This document shows positions 1-5,965 of a DNA stretch of 7,453 nucleotides, one piece after another; the first letter of the stretch is position 1, and each line of letters opens with the position of its first letter. The notes beneath the pieces were generated by a model. It had not been told where the DNA came from. It saw only the letters and a list, made by a program, of their open reading frames with translations, and ran no database searches. The stretch is from an uncultured Clostridia bacterium (GTDB lineage Bacteria; Bacillota; Clostridia; Christensenellales; Aristaeellaceae), in contig CAMOUF010000106.1 in assembly GCA_946626395.1 (NCBI GenBank), positions 1 through 7,453 on the forward strand. The letters are read 5' to 3'. The translations under genes and the position numbers were made by a program.

Positions 1-20
1 ATTTTCTTTGATTGCTTTCT

Positions 21-271
21 CGGAGGGGGACGAAGCGCGGACAGCCGCCGGTGGCGGATGTCCTGTCCGCGCTGAGATCAGCCGAAAAGGAGCAAGCTCC
101 GCATGAAGCGGAGGTGCGACTATTGAGGCTGCGGACCTGGAGGGAGCCGCTCTTATAGCCAGACGGCCCGAAGGGACACCTGGCGCGTTACACGCTCTGT
201 GTCATGGTGAAGGGAGCATGGGCAAGCAAAGCGCAGGCCATGCGAAGCAACTCCAAAGAGCGGTTCCCCCC
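21..271 (+). ncRNA. Structured noncoding RNA candidate, class not identified (raiA-motif RNA is one hypothesis)
   Basis: No protein gene is convincing here, but the plus strand folds by eye into mutually compatible helices. P1 pairs 25-30 with 265-270. P2 pairs 34-44 with 63-73 (11 perfect bp) and is capped by 45-49/53-57 around a GGU loop. P3 pairs 79-83 with 127-131 and encloses hairpin 97-102/108-113. P4 pairs 146-154 with 256-264 (9 bp) and abuts P1, so the two could stack. P4 encloses hairpins 158-162/180-184, 190-193/199-202 and 216-221/238-243. P4 contains a G-U pair (146-264) that would become a C-A mismatch on the other strand, favouring plus-strand transcription. Loops are purine-rich (GAA, AUGAA, GAAGCAA). 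I see no RNase P, tmRNA, SRP or T-box signature. Size and architecture resemble large Clostridia regulatory RNAs such as the raiA motif; that identification is inference. The promoter would lie left of the window. Confidence 0.55.
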
Positions 272-289
272 ACAAACTTTTATATTGAG

Positions 290-312
290 CCGTTTTTATG
301 ACGGGCCTTTTT
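290..312 (+). terminator. Weak candidate terminator downstream of the structured RNA
   Basis: On the plus strand a short stem (290-293 with 301-304) is followed by GCC and five T residues at 308-312. A U-rich stretch, ACTTTTAT at 277-284, also follows the P1 helix of the RNA. Either could end the plus-strand transcript, but the stem is only 4 bp, so this is tentative. Confidence 0.2.
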
Positions 313-320
313 CATGGCCC
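303..320 (-). other. Hairpin downstream of asnS, between convergent transcripts
   Basis: A 5-bp GGGCC/GGCCC stem with an 8-base loop lies 19 bases past the asnS stop codon. It is followed on the minus strand by GTCATAAAAACGG, not a T-tract, so it is a poor intrinsic terminator. It may form part of an asnS 3' end or stabilise the mRNA. The same bases form a symmetric stem on the plus strand. Confidence 0.3.
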
Positions 321-338
321 CTGCATATTCAAGCCCTC

Positions 339-1724
339 TTAGAATTCCGCGCTGCCGGTGGTGCGGGGGAAGGGCAGCACGTCGCGGATGTTGCTCACGC
401 CGGTCAAATACATGATCAGGCGTTCAAAGCCCAGGCCGAAGCCGGCGTGGGGGGTGGTGCCGTACTTGCGCAATTCCAGATACCACCAATAGGAATCCTT
501 GTCCAGGCCCAATTCGTCAATACGGGCCTCCAGCACGTCCAGCCGCTCCTCGCGCTGGCTGCCGCCGATCAGCTCACCGATGCCGGGCACCAGCACGTCC
601 ACAGCGGCCACGGTTTTGCCGTCGTCATTCTGGCGCATATAGAAGGCCTTGATTTCCTTGGGATAGTTGTATACGCACACGGGGCTGCCGAAGTGCTTTT
701 CAGCCAGATACCGTTCATGCTCGGTCTGGATATCCATGCCCCAATGGACGGGATATTCAAACTGCACGTCAGCTTTCTGCAGGATGTCGATGGCGTCGGT
801 ATAGCTGCACCGGGCGAACTGGCTGCTAACCACATGGGTCAGCCGTTCGATGAGGCCCTTGTCCACAAAGCTGTTCAGGAATTCCATTTCCTCGGGGGCC
901 TTAGCCAGCACGTCGGCGATGACATACTTGAGCATTTCCTCGGCCAGCTCCATATCGTCCTCCAGGTCGGCGAAGGCGATTTCCGGCTCGATCATCCAGA
1001 ATTCCGCCGCGTGGCGGGGGGTATAGGATTTTTCCGCCCGGAAGGTGGGGCCGAAGGTATACACATTGCGGAAGGCTTGGGCGAAGCATTCCACGTTCAG
1101 CTGGCCGGACACAGTCAGGTTGGCGGGACGGCCGAAGAAATCCTCCTTGTCCAGCACCTGACCCTTGTCATCCTTGGGCAGGTTGTTCAGATCCAGGGTG
1201 GTGACCCGGAACATTTCCCCCGCGCCCTCGCAGTCGGAGGCGGTGATCAGGGGCGTGTGCACATACACGAAATTCTTTTCCGCAAAGAAGGCGTGGATGG
1301 CCTGGGCCGCGATGGAGCGAATGCGGAACACGGCGGAAAACAGGTTGGTGCGGGGCCGAAGATGGGCCTGGGTGCGCAGGTATTCCACGGTGTGGCGCTT
1401 TTTCTGCATGGGGTAGCTGGGATCGCAGGGGCCCACCACTTCCACCTTGGTGGCCTTGATTTCAAAGGGCTGCTGAGCCTGGGGGGTCAGGGCCAGGATG
1501 CCGGTCACCCGGATGGCGCTGCCCAGGGTGATTTTCACCACGTCCTTAAAGTTGTCCAGGTTTTCTTCGCACACGATCTGAACGGACTTAAAGAAGGTGC
1601 CGTCGTTGAGGGCGATAAAGGCGAAGGCCTTGCTGTCGCGCACGGTGCGCACCCAGCCGGACACGGTGACCTGCGCGCCGTCGGCAGGAGTTTCACGGAA
1701 CAGGGAACGGACTGAGTATTCCAT
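339..1724 (-). CDS. asnS: Asparaginyl-tRNA synthetase (class II)
   Basis: Cytosolic enzyme that charges tRNA-Asn with asparagine using ATP; 461 residues, the usual bacterial length. The N-terminal OB-fold anticodon-binding domain covers about residues 18-100 (GWVRTVRDSKAFAFIALNDG at 23-42). The class II catalytic core follows: motif 2 at about 228-248 (FRAE through FWMIEPE) and motif 3 at 428-439 (GFGLGFERLIMY). The ending PFPRTTGSAEF and the YTPRHAAEFWMIEPE form are typical of AsnRS rather than AspRS. I chose the ATG at 1724 because GGAGG at 1733-1737 lies 8 bases upstream; an in-frame TTG at 1739 would put this site inside the gene. The glucokinase gene ends 60 bases upstream with no terminator between, so co-transcription is likely. 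No T-box leader fits in that gap. All key motifs look intact. Confidence 0.97.
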   Translation of the reverse strand: MEYSVRSLFRETPADGAQVTVSGWVRTVRDSKAFAFIALNDGTFFKSVQIVCEENLDNFKDVVKITLGSAIRVTGILALTPQAQQPFEIKATKVEVVGPCDPSYPMQKKRHTVEYLRTQAHLRPRTNLFSAVFRIRSIAAQAIHAFFAEKNFVYVHTPLITASDCEGAGEMFRVTTLDLNNLPKDDKGQVLDKEDFFGRPANLTVSGQLNVECFAQAFRNVYTFGPTFRAEKSYTPRHAAEFWMIEPEIAFADLEDDMELAEEMLKYVIADVLAKAPEEMEFLNSFVDKGLIERLTHVVSSQFARCSYTDAIDILQKADVQFEYPVHWGMDIQTEHERYLAEKHFGSPVCVYNYPKEIKAFYMRQNDDGKTVAAVDVLVPGIGELIGGSQREERLDVLEARIDELGLDKDSYWWYLELRKYGTTPHAGFGLGFERLIMYLTGVSNIRDVLPFPRTTGSAEF

Positions 1725-1732
1725 AGGAATAA

Positions 1733-1737
1733 CCTCC
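1733..1737 (-). promoter_or_regulatory. Ribosome binding site deciding the asnS start
   Basis: GGAGG on the minus strand, 8 bases before the ATG at 1724. It rules against the TTG at 1739, which overlaps it. Confidence 0.85.
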
Positions 1738-1748
1738 AAACGTTTATA
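1735..1748 (-). promoter_or_regulatory. Possible cre-like (CcpA operator) palindrome
   Basis: The minus strand reads TATAAACGTTTGGA, centred on the perfect 8-base palindrome AAACGTTT. Against the catabolite-responsive element consensus TGWAARCGYTWNCW it fails at positions 2 and 13 only. It lies in the glucokinase-asnS gap and overlaps the asnS ribosome binding site. A cre in a cluster containing hprK would make sense, but a match of this quality can occur by chance. Confidence 0.25.
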
Positions 1749-1784
1749 GGATCGATGATCAAGAGAAAAAGGAATAGCGGTTGT

Positions 1785-2729
1785 TTACTTTCCCAGCATG
1801 GCCGCGCCCACGATGCCGGCCTCGTTGCCCAGCCGGGCCAGGGCCAGCTTGGGAATGGGCAGGGCCTTGAACATCTGATACCGGGGCAGCTCCGCCGCCA
1901 CGGCGTTCAGCAGGAAATCGCCCGCGTGGCTGACGCCGCCGCCCAGCACGATGATATCGGGGTCCAGGGACGAGGTGATATTATTGATGGTCAGGGCCAG
2001 ATACTTGACGAAGGAATTGAATACCCGAAGGGCACTGGCATCACCTTCCTTCGCCGCGTCAATCACCGTGCGGGCATTGACTTTATTGATATTGCCTCCC
2101 GCCTTCTGCATAATGCCGCAGTTGGGAAAGGAATAGCATTCCTGCTTGCCCAGGCGGATCAGGGCCGTGGCGGAGCAGTAGCGCTCCACGCAGCCGTTAT
2201 TGCCGCAGGTGCAGGGCGCGCCGTCGGGCACCAGGGTCATATGCCCGATTTCACCGCCCCGGCCATGGGCCCCTGTCCAGGTGCGGCCGTTGATGACGAT
2301 GCCGCCGCCCACGCCGGTGCCCAGGGTGATCATCACGCTGCTTTTATAGCCCGCGCTGACGCCGAAATAGCTTTCCGCCAGGGCGGCCACGTTAGCGTCG
2401 TTGTCGATAAAGACGGGCTTATTGATGTATTTCTGCATTTCCTCCCGAAGGGGCACGTTGATCCAGCCCAGGTTGGTGCAGTTCAGCACCAGGCCCTGTT
2501 CCGCGTCCGCCACCCCGGGAATGCCGATGCCGATGGACTGAATATCCGCTTCGGTGAGCCCCGCCCGGGTGACCGCCTTCATCACGCAGGCGGCCATATC
2601 CTTGACGATCTCTTTATAAGGCCGCTCCGCCAGGGTTTTGGCGGAGGTTTCCGCCAGCAGGGAGCCCGCTTCGCTGACCACGCCCACGGCAATGTTGGTG
2701 CCCCCCAGGTCAATGCCGATAAAAACCAT
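1785..2729 (-). CDS. glcK: ROK-family glucokinase
   Basis: Cytosolic sugar kinase, most likely ATP:glucose 6-phosphotransferase feeding glycolysis; 314 residues, typical for Bacillota GlcK. The first ATP phosphate motif is DLGGTN at 7-12. The DNDAN box at 109-113 should carry the catalytic Asp. LGTGVGGG is at 136-143. The ROK signature with EIGH (160-163) and the zinc-binding CxCGxxxxC cysteines (C173, C175, C180) follows. A second glycine-rich nucleotide motif, VLGGGVSHAG, lies near the C-terminus. The ATG at 2729 has GGGAGG at 2739-2744, 9 bases away. It follows hprK by 102 bases and precedes asnS by 60. ROK members also act on N-acetylmannosamine, fructose or allose, and some are repressors. 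There is no N-terminal helix-turn-helix here, so a kinase is favoured; glucose specificity is inferred. Confidence 0.88.
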   Translation of the reverse strand: MVFIGIDLGGTNIAVGVVSEAGSLLAETSAKTLAERPYKEIVKDMAACVMKAVTRAGLTEADIQSIGIGIPGVADAEQGLVLNCTNLGWINVPLREEMQKYINKPVFIDNDANVAALAESYFGVSAGYKSSVMITLGTGVGGGIVINGRTWTGAHGRGGEIGHMTLVPDGAPCTCGNNGCVERYCSATALIRLGKQECYSFPNCGIMQKAGGNINKVNARTVIDAAKEGDASALRVFNSFVKYLALTINNITSSLDPDIIVLGGGVSHAGDFLLNAVAAELPRYQMFKALPIPKLALARLGNEAGIVGAAMLGK

Positions 2730-2751
2730 CGTTTGTATCCTCCCTTTTCAT

Positions 2752-2780
2752 CCCGCTCTTTCCATAAAAGAGGGCGCGGG
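2752..2780 (-). other. Intercistronic hairpin upstream of the glucokinase ribosome binding site
   Basis: CTCTTT at 2756-2761 pairs with AAAGAG at 2767-2772 around a 5-base loop, and outer CCCG (2752-2755) can pair with CGGG (2777-2780) across a one-sided 4-base bulge. On the minus strand it is followed by ATGAAAAGGGAGG, not by T residues, so it is not a terminator. It sits about 8 bases before the ribosome binding site and could mark an mRNA-processing or translation-tuning element between hprK and the kinase. Confidence 0.3.
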
Positions 2781-2831
2781 AATCGCTGTGTACAATCTAC
2801 CGTCAAGAATGAATTTGAGGCCCGGGGCCTG

Positions 2832-3752
2832 TTATTGCTTCGCCGCGTCGATGAGCCCGTTGAGCCTGCGGTCCAGCTCCTGGGCGGCGGAATAGCCGTT
2901 CTGCTTCAAGGAAAAGTTTCGCGCCGCCACCTCGATGACCACGGCCACATTCCGGCCGGGCCGCACGGGCAGCACCAGCTGGGGCACCCGCACGTCCATG
3001 ATGGTGGTGAAATCGTCGGTGAGGCCCAGGCGGTCGTAGGATTTCTTTTCCTTCCAGGTTTCCAGGTGAATGATCAGGTCAATGGTCTTGCTGCTCATGA
3101 CGGCGCTGATGCCGTACATGGCTTTGATGTCGATGATGCCGATGCCGCGGATCTCCATCAGATACCGCACCATTTCCGGCGATTCGCCGATCAGGCGGTT
3201 TTCCGTAATGCGGCACACGTCCACCACGTCGTCCGCCACCAATTGGTGGCCGCGGCGCACCAGCTCCAGAGCGGCTTCGCTTTTGCCCACGCCGCTTTCG
3301 CCGGTGATGAGCACCCCCATGCCGTACACGTCCACCAGCACGCCGTGGAGGGTGGCCCGGGGGGCCAGGCACCGGTTCAGATAATTCATGGCGTTGGCCA
3401 CGAAACGGGTGGTCACCGCCTGGGTGCGCAGCAGGGCCACGTCATATTTGGCGGCCAATTCCAGCATATCCTCCGAAGGCATCATGCCCCGGCAGATGAT
3501 CATGCAGGGACTGCGGTAGGAAAAAAAGGCTTCCAGCCGCTCCCGGCGCAATTCGGCGGGCAGGGATTCCAGATAGCTCATTTCCGTCAGCCCCACCACC
3601 TGGGGCCAGTCATGGGGAAAATGCTCGTAAAAGCCCACGAACTGCAGCCCGGGCCGGTTCAGCTCCGCCGCGTGAATATCCCATTCCGTGCGCTTGGCGG
3701 GGCTGAGCACCTGCAAAGAAAGATCCTTGATAAAATCCTGCGCGTTGATCAT
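2832..3752 (-). CDS. hprK: HPr kinase/phosphorylase (bifunctional)
   Basis: Phosphorylates the PTS carrier HPr on Ser46 with ATP or pyrophosphate, and removes the phosphate by phosphorolysis. P-Ser-HPr is the CcpA corepressor in carbon catabolite repression. The protein has 306 residues, close to the usual 310. The HprK N-terminal domain covers about 1-125. The catalytic core has H136 (the conserved His), Walker A GESGVGKS at 151-158 and the acidic pair D174/D175. The family signature IRGIGIIDIKAMYG is at 201-214 and the hexamer-contact loop LPVRPGRN at 261-268. I chose the ATG at 3752 because GGAGG at 3759-3763 is 6 bases upstream. An in-frame TTG at 3782 would coincide with the predicted transcription start. 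The glucokinase gene follows in the same direction. All expected active-site residues are present. Confidence 0.96.
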   Translation of the reverse strand: MINAQDFIKDLSLQVLSPAKRTEWDIHAAELNRPGLQFVGFYEHFPHDWPQVVGLTEMSYLESLPAELRRERLEAFFSYRSPCMIICRGMMPSEDMLELAAKYDVALLRTQAVTTRFVANAMNYLNRCLAPRATLHGVLVDVYGMGVLITGESGVGKSEAALELVRRGHQLVADDVVDVCRITENRLIGESPEMVRYLMEIRGIGIIDIKAMYGISAVMSSKTIDLIIHLETWKEKKSYDRLGLTDDFTTIMDVRVPQLVLPVRPGRNVAVVIEVAARNFSLKQNGYSAAQELDRRLNGLIDAAKQ

Positions 3753-3758
3753 GCTTTT

Positions 3759-3763
3759 CCTCC
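3759..3763 (-). promoter_or_regulatory. Ribosome binding site deciding the hprK start
   Basis: GGAGG on the minus strand, 6 bases before the ATG at 3752. It supports the 306-residue protein over a longer form starting at TTG 3782. Confidence 0.85.
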
Positions 3764-3787
3764 GAAAACAATAGGAACACAAAGCAT

Positions 3788-3816
3788 ATTATAGCCGTTT
3801 CTTGGACACTTTGCAA
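3788..3816 (-). promoter_or_regulatory. Housekeeping-type promoter for hprK
   Basis: The minus strand has TTGCAA (-35, 3816-3811), a 17-base spacer and a perfect TATAAT (-10, 3793-3788). Transcription should start near 3781, giving a leader of about 29 bases before the ATG at 3752. The -35 box begins 9 bases past the capA stop codon. As no terminator follows capA, read-through from capA could add to expression of hprK and the glucokinase. Confidence 0.8.
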
Positions 3817-3824
3817 TAAAGATT

Positions 3825-4946
3825 TCAGCGGCCCACAGCGGGCACGAAATCCTGCAAAGCCCCCACGCCCTCCACATAGGGGTTCAGCTTCAAATTCCGG
3901 GGGGTCAGATCCCGCTTGATGGAATTCATCACGAATTCCGCGTCCTTGCCGGACACGGGATAGGGCTGGTAGAAATTGCGCAGCTTGCCGTTTTTGGCAT
4001 CCTTGCCGGAGGCAATCATGCAGGGGATAATGTTCAGCTGATGGCCCAGGTATTTGTTGTTTTCGTCAAAGGACAGAGTAAACTGGGCGATAAAGGTGTA
4101 GTTGCAGGGCTCGTTCATTTTGTTCAGCTTGATTTCGGAATTGCCGCCGAACACGAAATTGCCCAGGCTCCACAGCACGGTTTTTCCGTTTTCCTGCCGG
4201 ATGCCCTGGATGGTGTGGGAATGATTGCACACGATCAGATCGCACCCAAAATCGATCATCCGGTTGGTCAGCTTTTCCTGGCCGCTGCCGGGCCAGCAGC
4301 GCACGGCGTATTCCTCCCCCGCGTGGGGGCAGCCGATGATCACGTCGCAGTTCTGGGCCCGCAATTGGTCAAAGGCGGCGCTGAGCAGCCCCAGCTTGTC
4401 CCACCAGCCGGATTCGTACATGGACACGAAGCCGATCTTAATGCCGTCCTTTTCAAACACATAGGTCTGGTTGAAGCCATTGTCGGTGCCGAACCAGGCG
4501 ATGCCTGCCGCCTCCAGCGCCTCCGTGGTGGACTGGAAGCCGGGCGCGCCGTAATCCATAGAATGGTTATTGCCCACGGAGCAGGCCTCGATGCTGGCCA
4601 TGGTAAGCATCTGGGTGTAATCGGTGGAGCCCCGGAAGGCATAGGTCTTCTTGGCCCGGTTGGCGTCGGAGTTGTACAGGGTGCCTTCCAGGTTGATCAC
4701 CGTCAAGTCGTCCTGCTCAAATATTTCCTTCACGTTGGCAAAGGGATATTCCAGGCTGTTTTTTTCAATGAAGCTGTCAAAGCCGGTGTCTTTGCCCCGC
4801 TCCCGGTCGTCGATGCCCAGGGTGCAGTCGCCGGTAAAGGTGATCACGATCTGCTTGGGGGCCTGGTACACAGCAGTTTCGGAAAGGGCCGGGCAAGCCA
4901 GGGAGAGCAGAAGCAGCAAAGAAAGAATCAAAGCGGTCAGGCGCAT
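3825..4946 (-). CDS. Secreted CapA-family (PGA_cap) metallophosphatase-like protein
   Basis: 373 residues with a signal peptide: MRLT, a Leu-rich core to about residue 17, then a plausible signal peptidase I site ALS|E after residue 22. C18 follows S-L-A, which is not a good lipobox. The rest matches the CapA/PgsA metallophosphatase-like fold in order: GD at 39-40, NLEG at 85-88, GNNHSMDYG at 125-133, CPHAGEEY at 206-213, NHSH at 241-244 and SLGNF at 260-264. In poly-gamma-glutamate operons CapA acts in polymer synthesis or export with CapB and CapC, none of which is here. Solo CapA-like proteins are common in Clostridia and their role is unclear. The ATG at 4946 has AAAGGAG at 4953-4959. It has its own promoter and sits between the methionine importer and hprK without an evident functional link. 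Family is sure; substrate is unknown. Confidence 0.88.
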   Translation of the reverse strand: MRLTALILSLLLLLSLACPALSETAVYQAPKQIVITFTGDCTLGIDDRERGKDTGFDSFIEKNSLEYPFANVKEIFEQDDLTVINLEGTLYNSDANRAKKTYAFRGSTDYTQMLTMASIEACSVGNNHSMDYGAPGFQSTTEALEAAGIAWFGTDNGFNQTYVFEKDGIKIGFVSMYESGWWDKLGLLSAAFDQLRAQNCDVIIGCPHAGEEYAVRCWPGSGQEKLTNRMIDFGCDLIVCNHSHTIQGIRQENGKTVLWSLGNFVFGGNSEIKLNKMNEPCNYTFIAQFTLSFDENNKYLGHQLNIIPCMIASGKDAKNGKLRNFYQPYPVSGKDAEFVMNSIKRDLTPRNLKLNPYVEGVGALQDFVPAVGR

Positions 4947-4969
4947 AAAAAACTCCTTTCAGCCTATCG

Positions 4970-4990
4970 CGGCGGGGAGAAAAACCGCCG
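4970..4990 (-). other. Hairpin and overlapping inverted repeat in the capA leader
   Basis: CGGCGG at 4970-4975 and CCGCCG at 4985-4990 can form a 6-bp GC stem with a 9-base loop in the leader mRNA, 11 bases before the ribosome binding site. Overlapping it is an 11-base inverted repeat, AACCG-C-CGGTT at 4983-4993, about 15 bases downstream of the predicted transcription start. The repeat could be a repressor operator or the hairpin an mRNA-level control; both are inference. Confidence 0.3.
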
Positions 4991-5014
4991 GTTCTAAAAT
5001 AAGAATACCTATTT

Positions 5015-5044
5015 AATATAGCGCAGAATTGCCGTTTCTGTCAA
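5015..5044 (-). promoter_or_regulatory. Housekeeping-type promoter for the CapA-family gene
   Basis: The minus strand shows a perfect TTGACA (-35, 5044-5039), an 18-base spacer and TATATT (-10, 5020-5015). A start near 5008 would give a leader of about 60 bases. The promoter begins 11 bases past the T-tract of the metQ terminator, so this gene is an independent unit. Confidence 0.75.
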
Positions 5045-5055
5045 TCCTTTCAATG

Positions 5056-5088
5056 AAAAAGGAAAAGCCGCGCCAGAAACGGCGCGGC
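5056..5088 (-). terminator. Strong intrinsic terminator of the methionine importer operon
   Basis: A perfect 8-bp GC stem (5081-5088 with 5067-5074, GCCGCGCC/GGCGCGGC) closes a 6-base loop and is followed on the minus strand by TTTTCCTTTTT. It begins 27 bases past the metQ-like stop codon. Confidence 0.92.
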
Positions 5089-5115
5089 CCAGGCTGTAGT
5101 CAGAAAGACAGGATG

Positions 5116-5928
5116 TTATTCCGCGGGCACCTCGAACACGGGAGCGAAGCCGCTTTCCACGATCAGGTCATACACCTTCTGGGTATAGATGACCTTTTCC
5201 AGGGCCTTCACGAAATCCGCTTCGGCGTTTTCGGGCTTCACAGCAAAGATGTTCACATACGCCTTGGCGGCCTGGCTTTCGGGCTGCTCAAAATACACGG
5301 CGTCCTTGCCGGGGTTCAGGCCGTTCTGGGAGGCATAGTTGCCGTTGATCACGGCGAAAGCGCCGCCTTCCCGCAGACGGGGGGTCAGCTCGGCGTTCAC
5401 ATCCTGGAATTCGATACCCTTGGGGTTGACGATGTCAAACTTGGTCACAACGCTTTCCAGGGTGGTGCCTTCGGGCAGCTCGATGATTCCGGCGTCGGCC
5501 AGCAGGATGAAGGCGCGGGTCATGTTCACGGGATCGTTGGGCACATAGATGATATCGCCCTCAGCCAGGTCGTCCAGGCTGGTCTTCTGGCCGGGATAGA
5601 TGCCCATGGGCTCAAAGTGGGTGGGTACCACCATCACCAGTTTTTTGTCTTCTTCCACGGAATCGTTATACTGGTTCAGGTAAGGAATATGCTGGAAGAA
5701 GTTGGCCAGGGTATCGCCCGCGGCAGTGGAGGGGTTCTCGGTGGTGTAGTCGTTGCAGGGCGCGCCCAGCTCCAGTTCAAAGCCCAGCTGAGCCAGGTCG
5801 TCCTTCACCAGCTCCAGGATCTCATAATGGGGGTTGGCGGTGGCGATAATGGGCAGGGTTTCGGCCACGGCGGCCGCAGCGCCCAGGGCCAGGATCAGGG
5901 CCAGCAGGATAGCAAGGGTCTTTTTCAT
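5116..5928 (-). CDS. metQ: MetQ-like methionine ABC transporter substrate-binding protein
   Basis: Extracytoplasmic binding protein of the NLPA/MetQ family that delivers methionine to MetNI; 270 residues, normal length. Family blocks in order are NPHYEILELVKDDL (32-45), ANFFQHIPYLNQYN (75-88), THFEPMGIY (103-111), YVPNDPVNMTRAFILL (128-143) and AVINGNYASQNGLNPGKDA (192-210). The first 22 residues are a signal peptide ending AVA|E. It has no cysteine, so it lacks the lipobox usual for Gram-positive MetQ; the only Cys (C58) is in the mature part. The ATG at 5928 follows AAGGAGG at 5937-5943 by 8 bases; an in-frame ATG at 5961 would add 11 residues ahead of a normal signal peptide. It is last in metN-metI-metQ, 68 bases past metI, and ends at a terminator. 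D-Met, peptides or another amino acid are alternative ligands. Confidence 0.93.
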   Translation of the reverse strand: MKKTLAILLALILALGAAAAVAETLPIIATANPHYEILELVKDDLAQLGFELELGAPCNDYTTENPSTAAGDTLANFFQHIPYLNQYNDSVEEDKKLVMVVPTHFEPMGIYPGQKTSLDDLAEGDIIYVPNDPVNMTRAFILLADAGIIELPEGTTLESVVTKFDIVNPKGIEFQDVNAELTPRLREGGAFAVINGNYASQNGLNPGKDAVYFEQPESQAAKAYVNIFAVKPENAEADFVKALEKVIYTQKVYDLIVESGFAPVFEVPAE

Positions 5929-5936
5929 TTGGGTTT

Positions 5937-5943
5937 CCTCCTT
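5937..5943 (-). promoter_or_regulatory. Ribosome binding site deciding the metQ start
   Basis: AAGGAGG on the minus strand, 8 bases before the ATG at 5928. It favours a protein beginning MKKTLAILLA over the ATG at 5961, which has no comparable site. Confidence 0.88.
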
Positions 5944-5965
5944 AAAAAATTGTTTTTCCATCTAT

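Noticed and set aside
21..271. RNase P RNA, tmRNA, SRP RNA, 6S RNA or group II intron
   Set aside because: I do not find the RNase P GAGGAAAGTC block, a tmRNA 5' end or tag frame, or the SRP GGAAGGAAGCAGC loop. A multi-branched fold does not suit 6S. GAGCCG...CGGTTC (145-266) recalls intron domain V, but the arms are about 100 bases apart, not a 34-base hairpin.
204..1715. Plus-strand open frame of about 500 codons opposite asnS
   Set aside because: It is antisense to a clear asnS, has a low-complexity His/Gly/Ala/Gln composition, no recognisable domain and no good ribosome binding site. It is a shadow of GC-rich codon use.
1725..1784. T-box leader for asnS
   Set aside because: The gap is only 60 bases and lacks the AGGGTGGNACCGCG block and specifier stem.
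2778..2806. Internal promoter before the glucokinase (TTGACG at 2801-2806)
   Set aside because: Positions 15-18 bases downstream read CGATTC to TTCCCG, nothing like TATAAT.
1755..3794. Plus-strand open frame of 679 codons across the glucokinase and hprK genes
   Set aside because: It runs antisense through two complete genes and their gap, and the translation is rich in His, Gly, Gln and Ala with no family motifs. Length alone is not evidence here.
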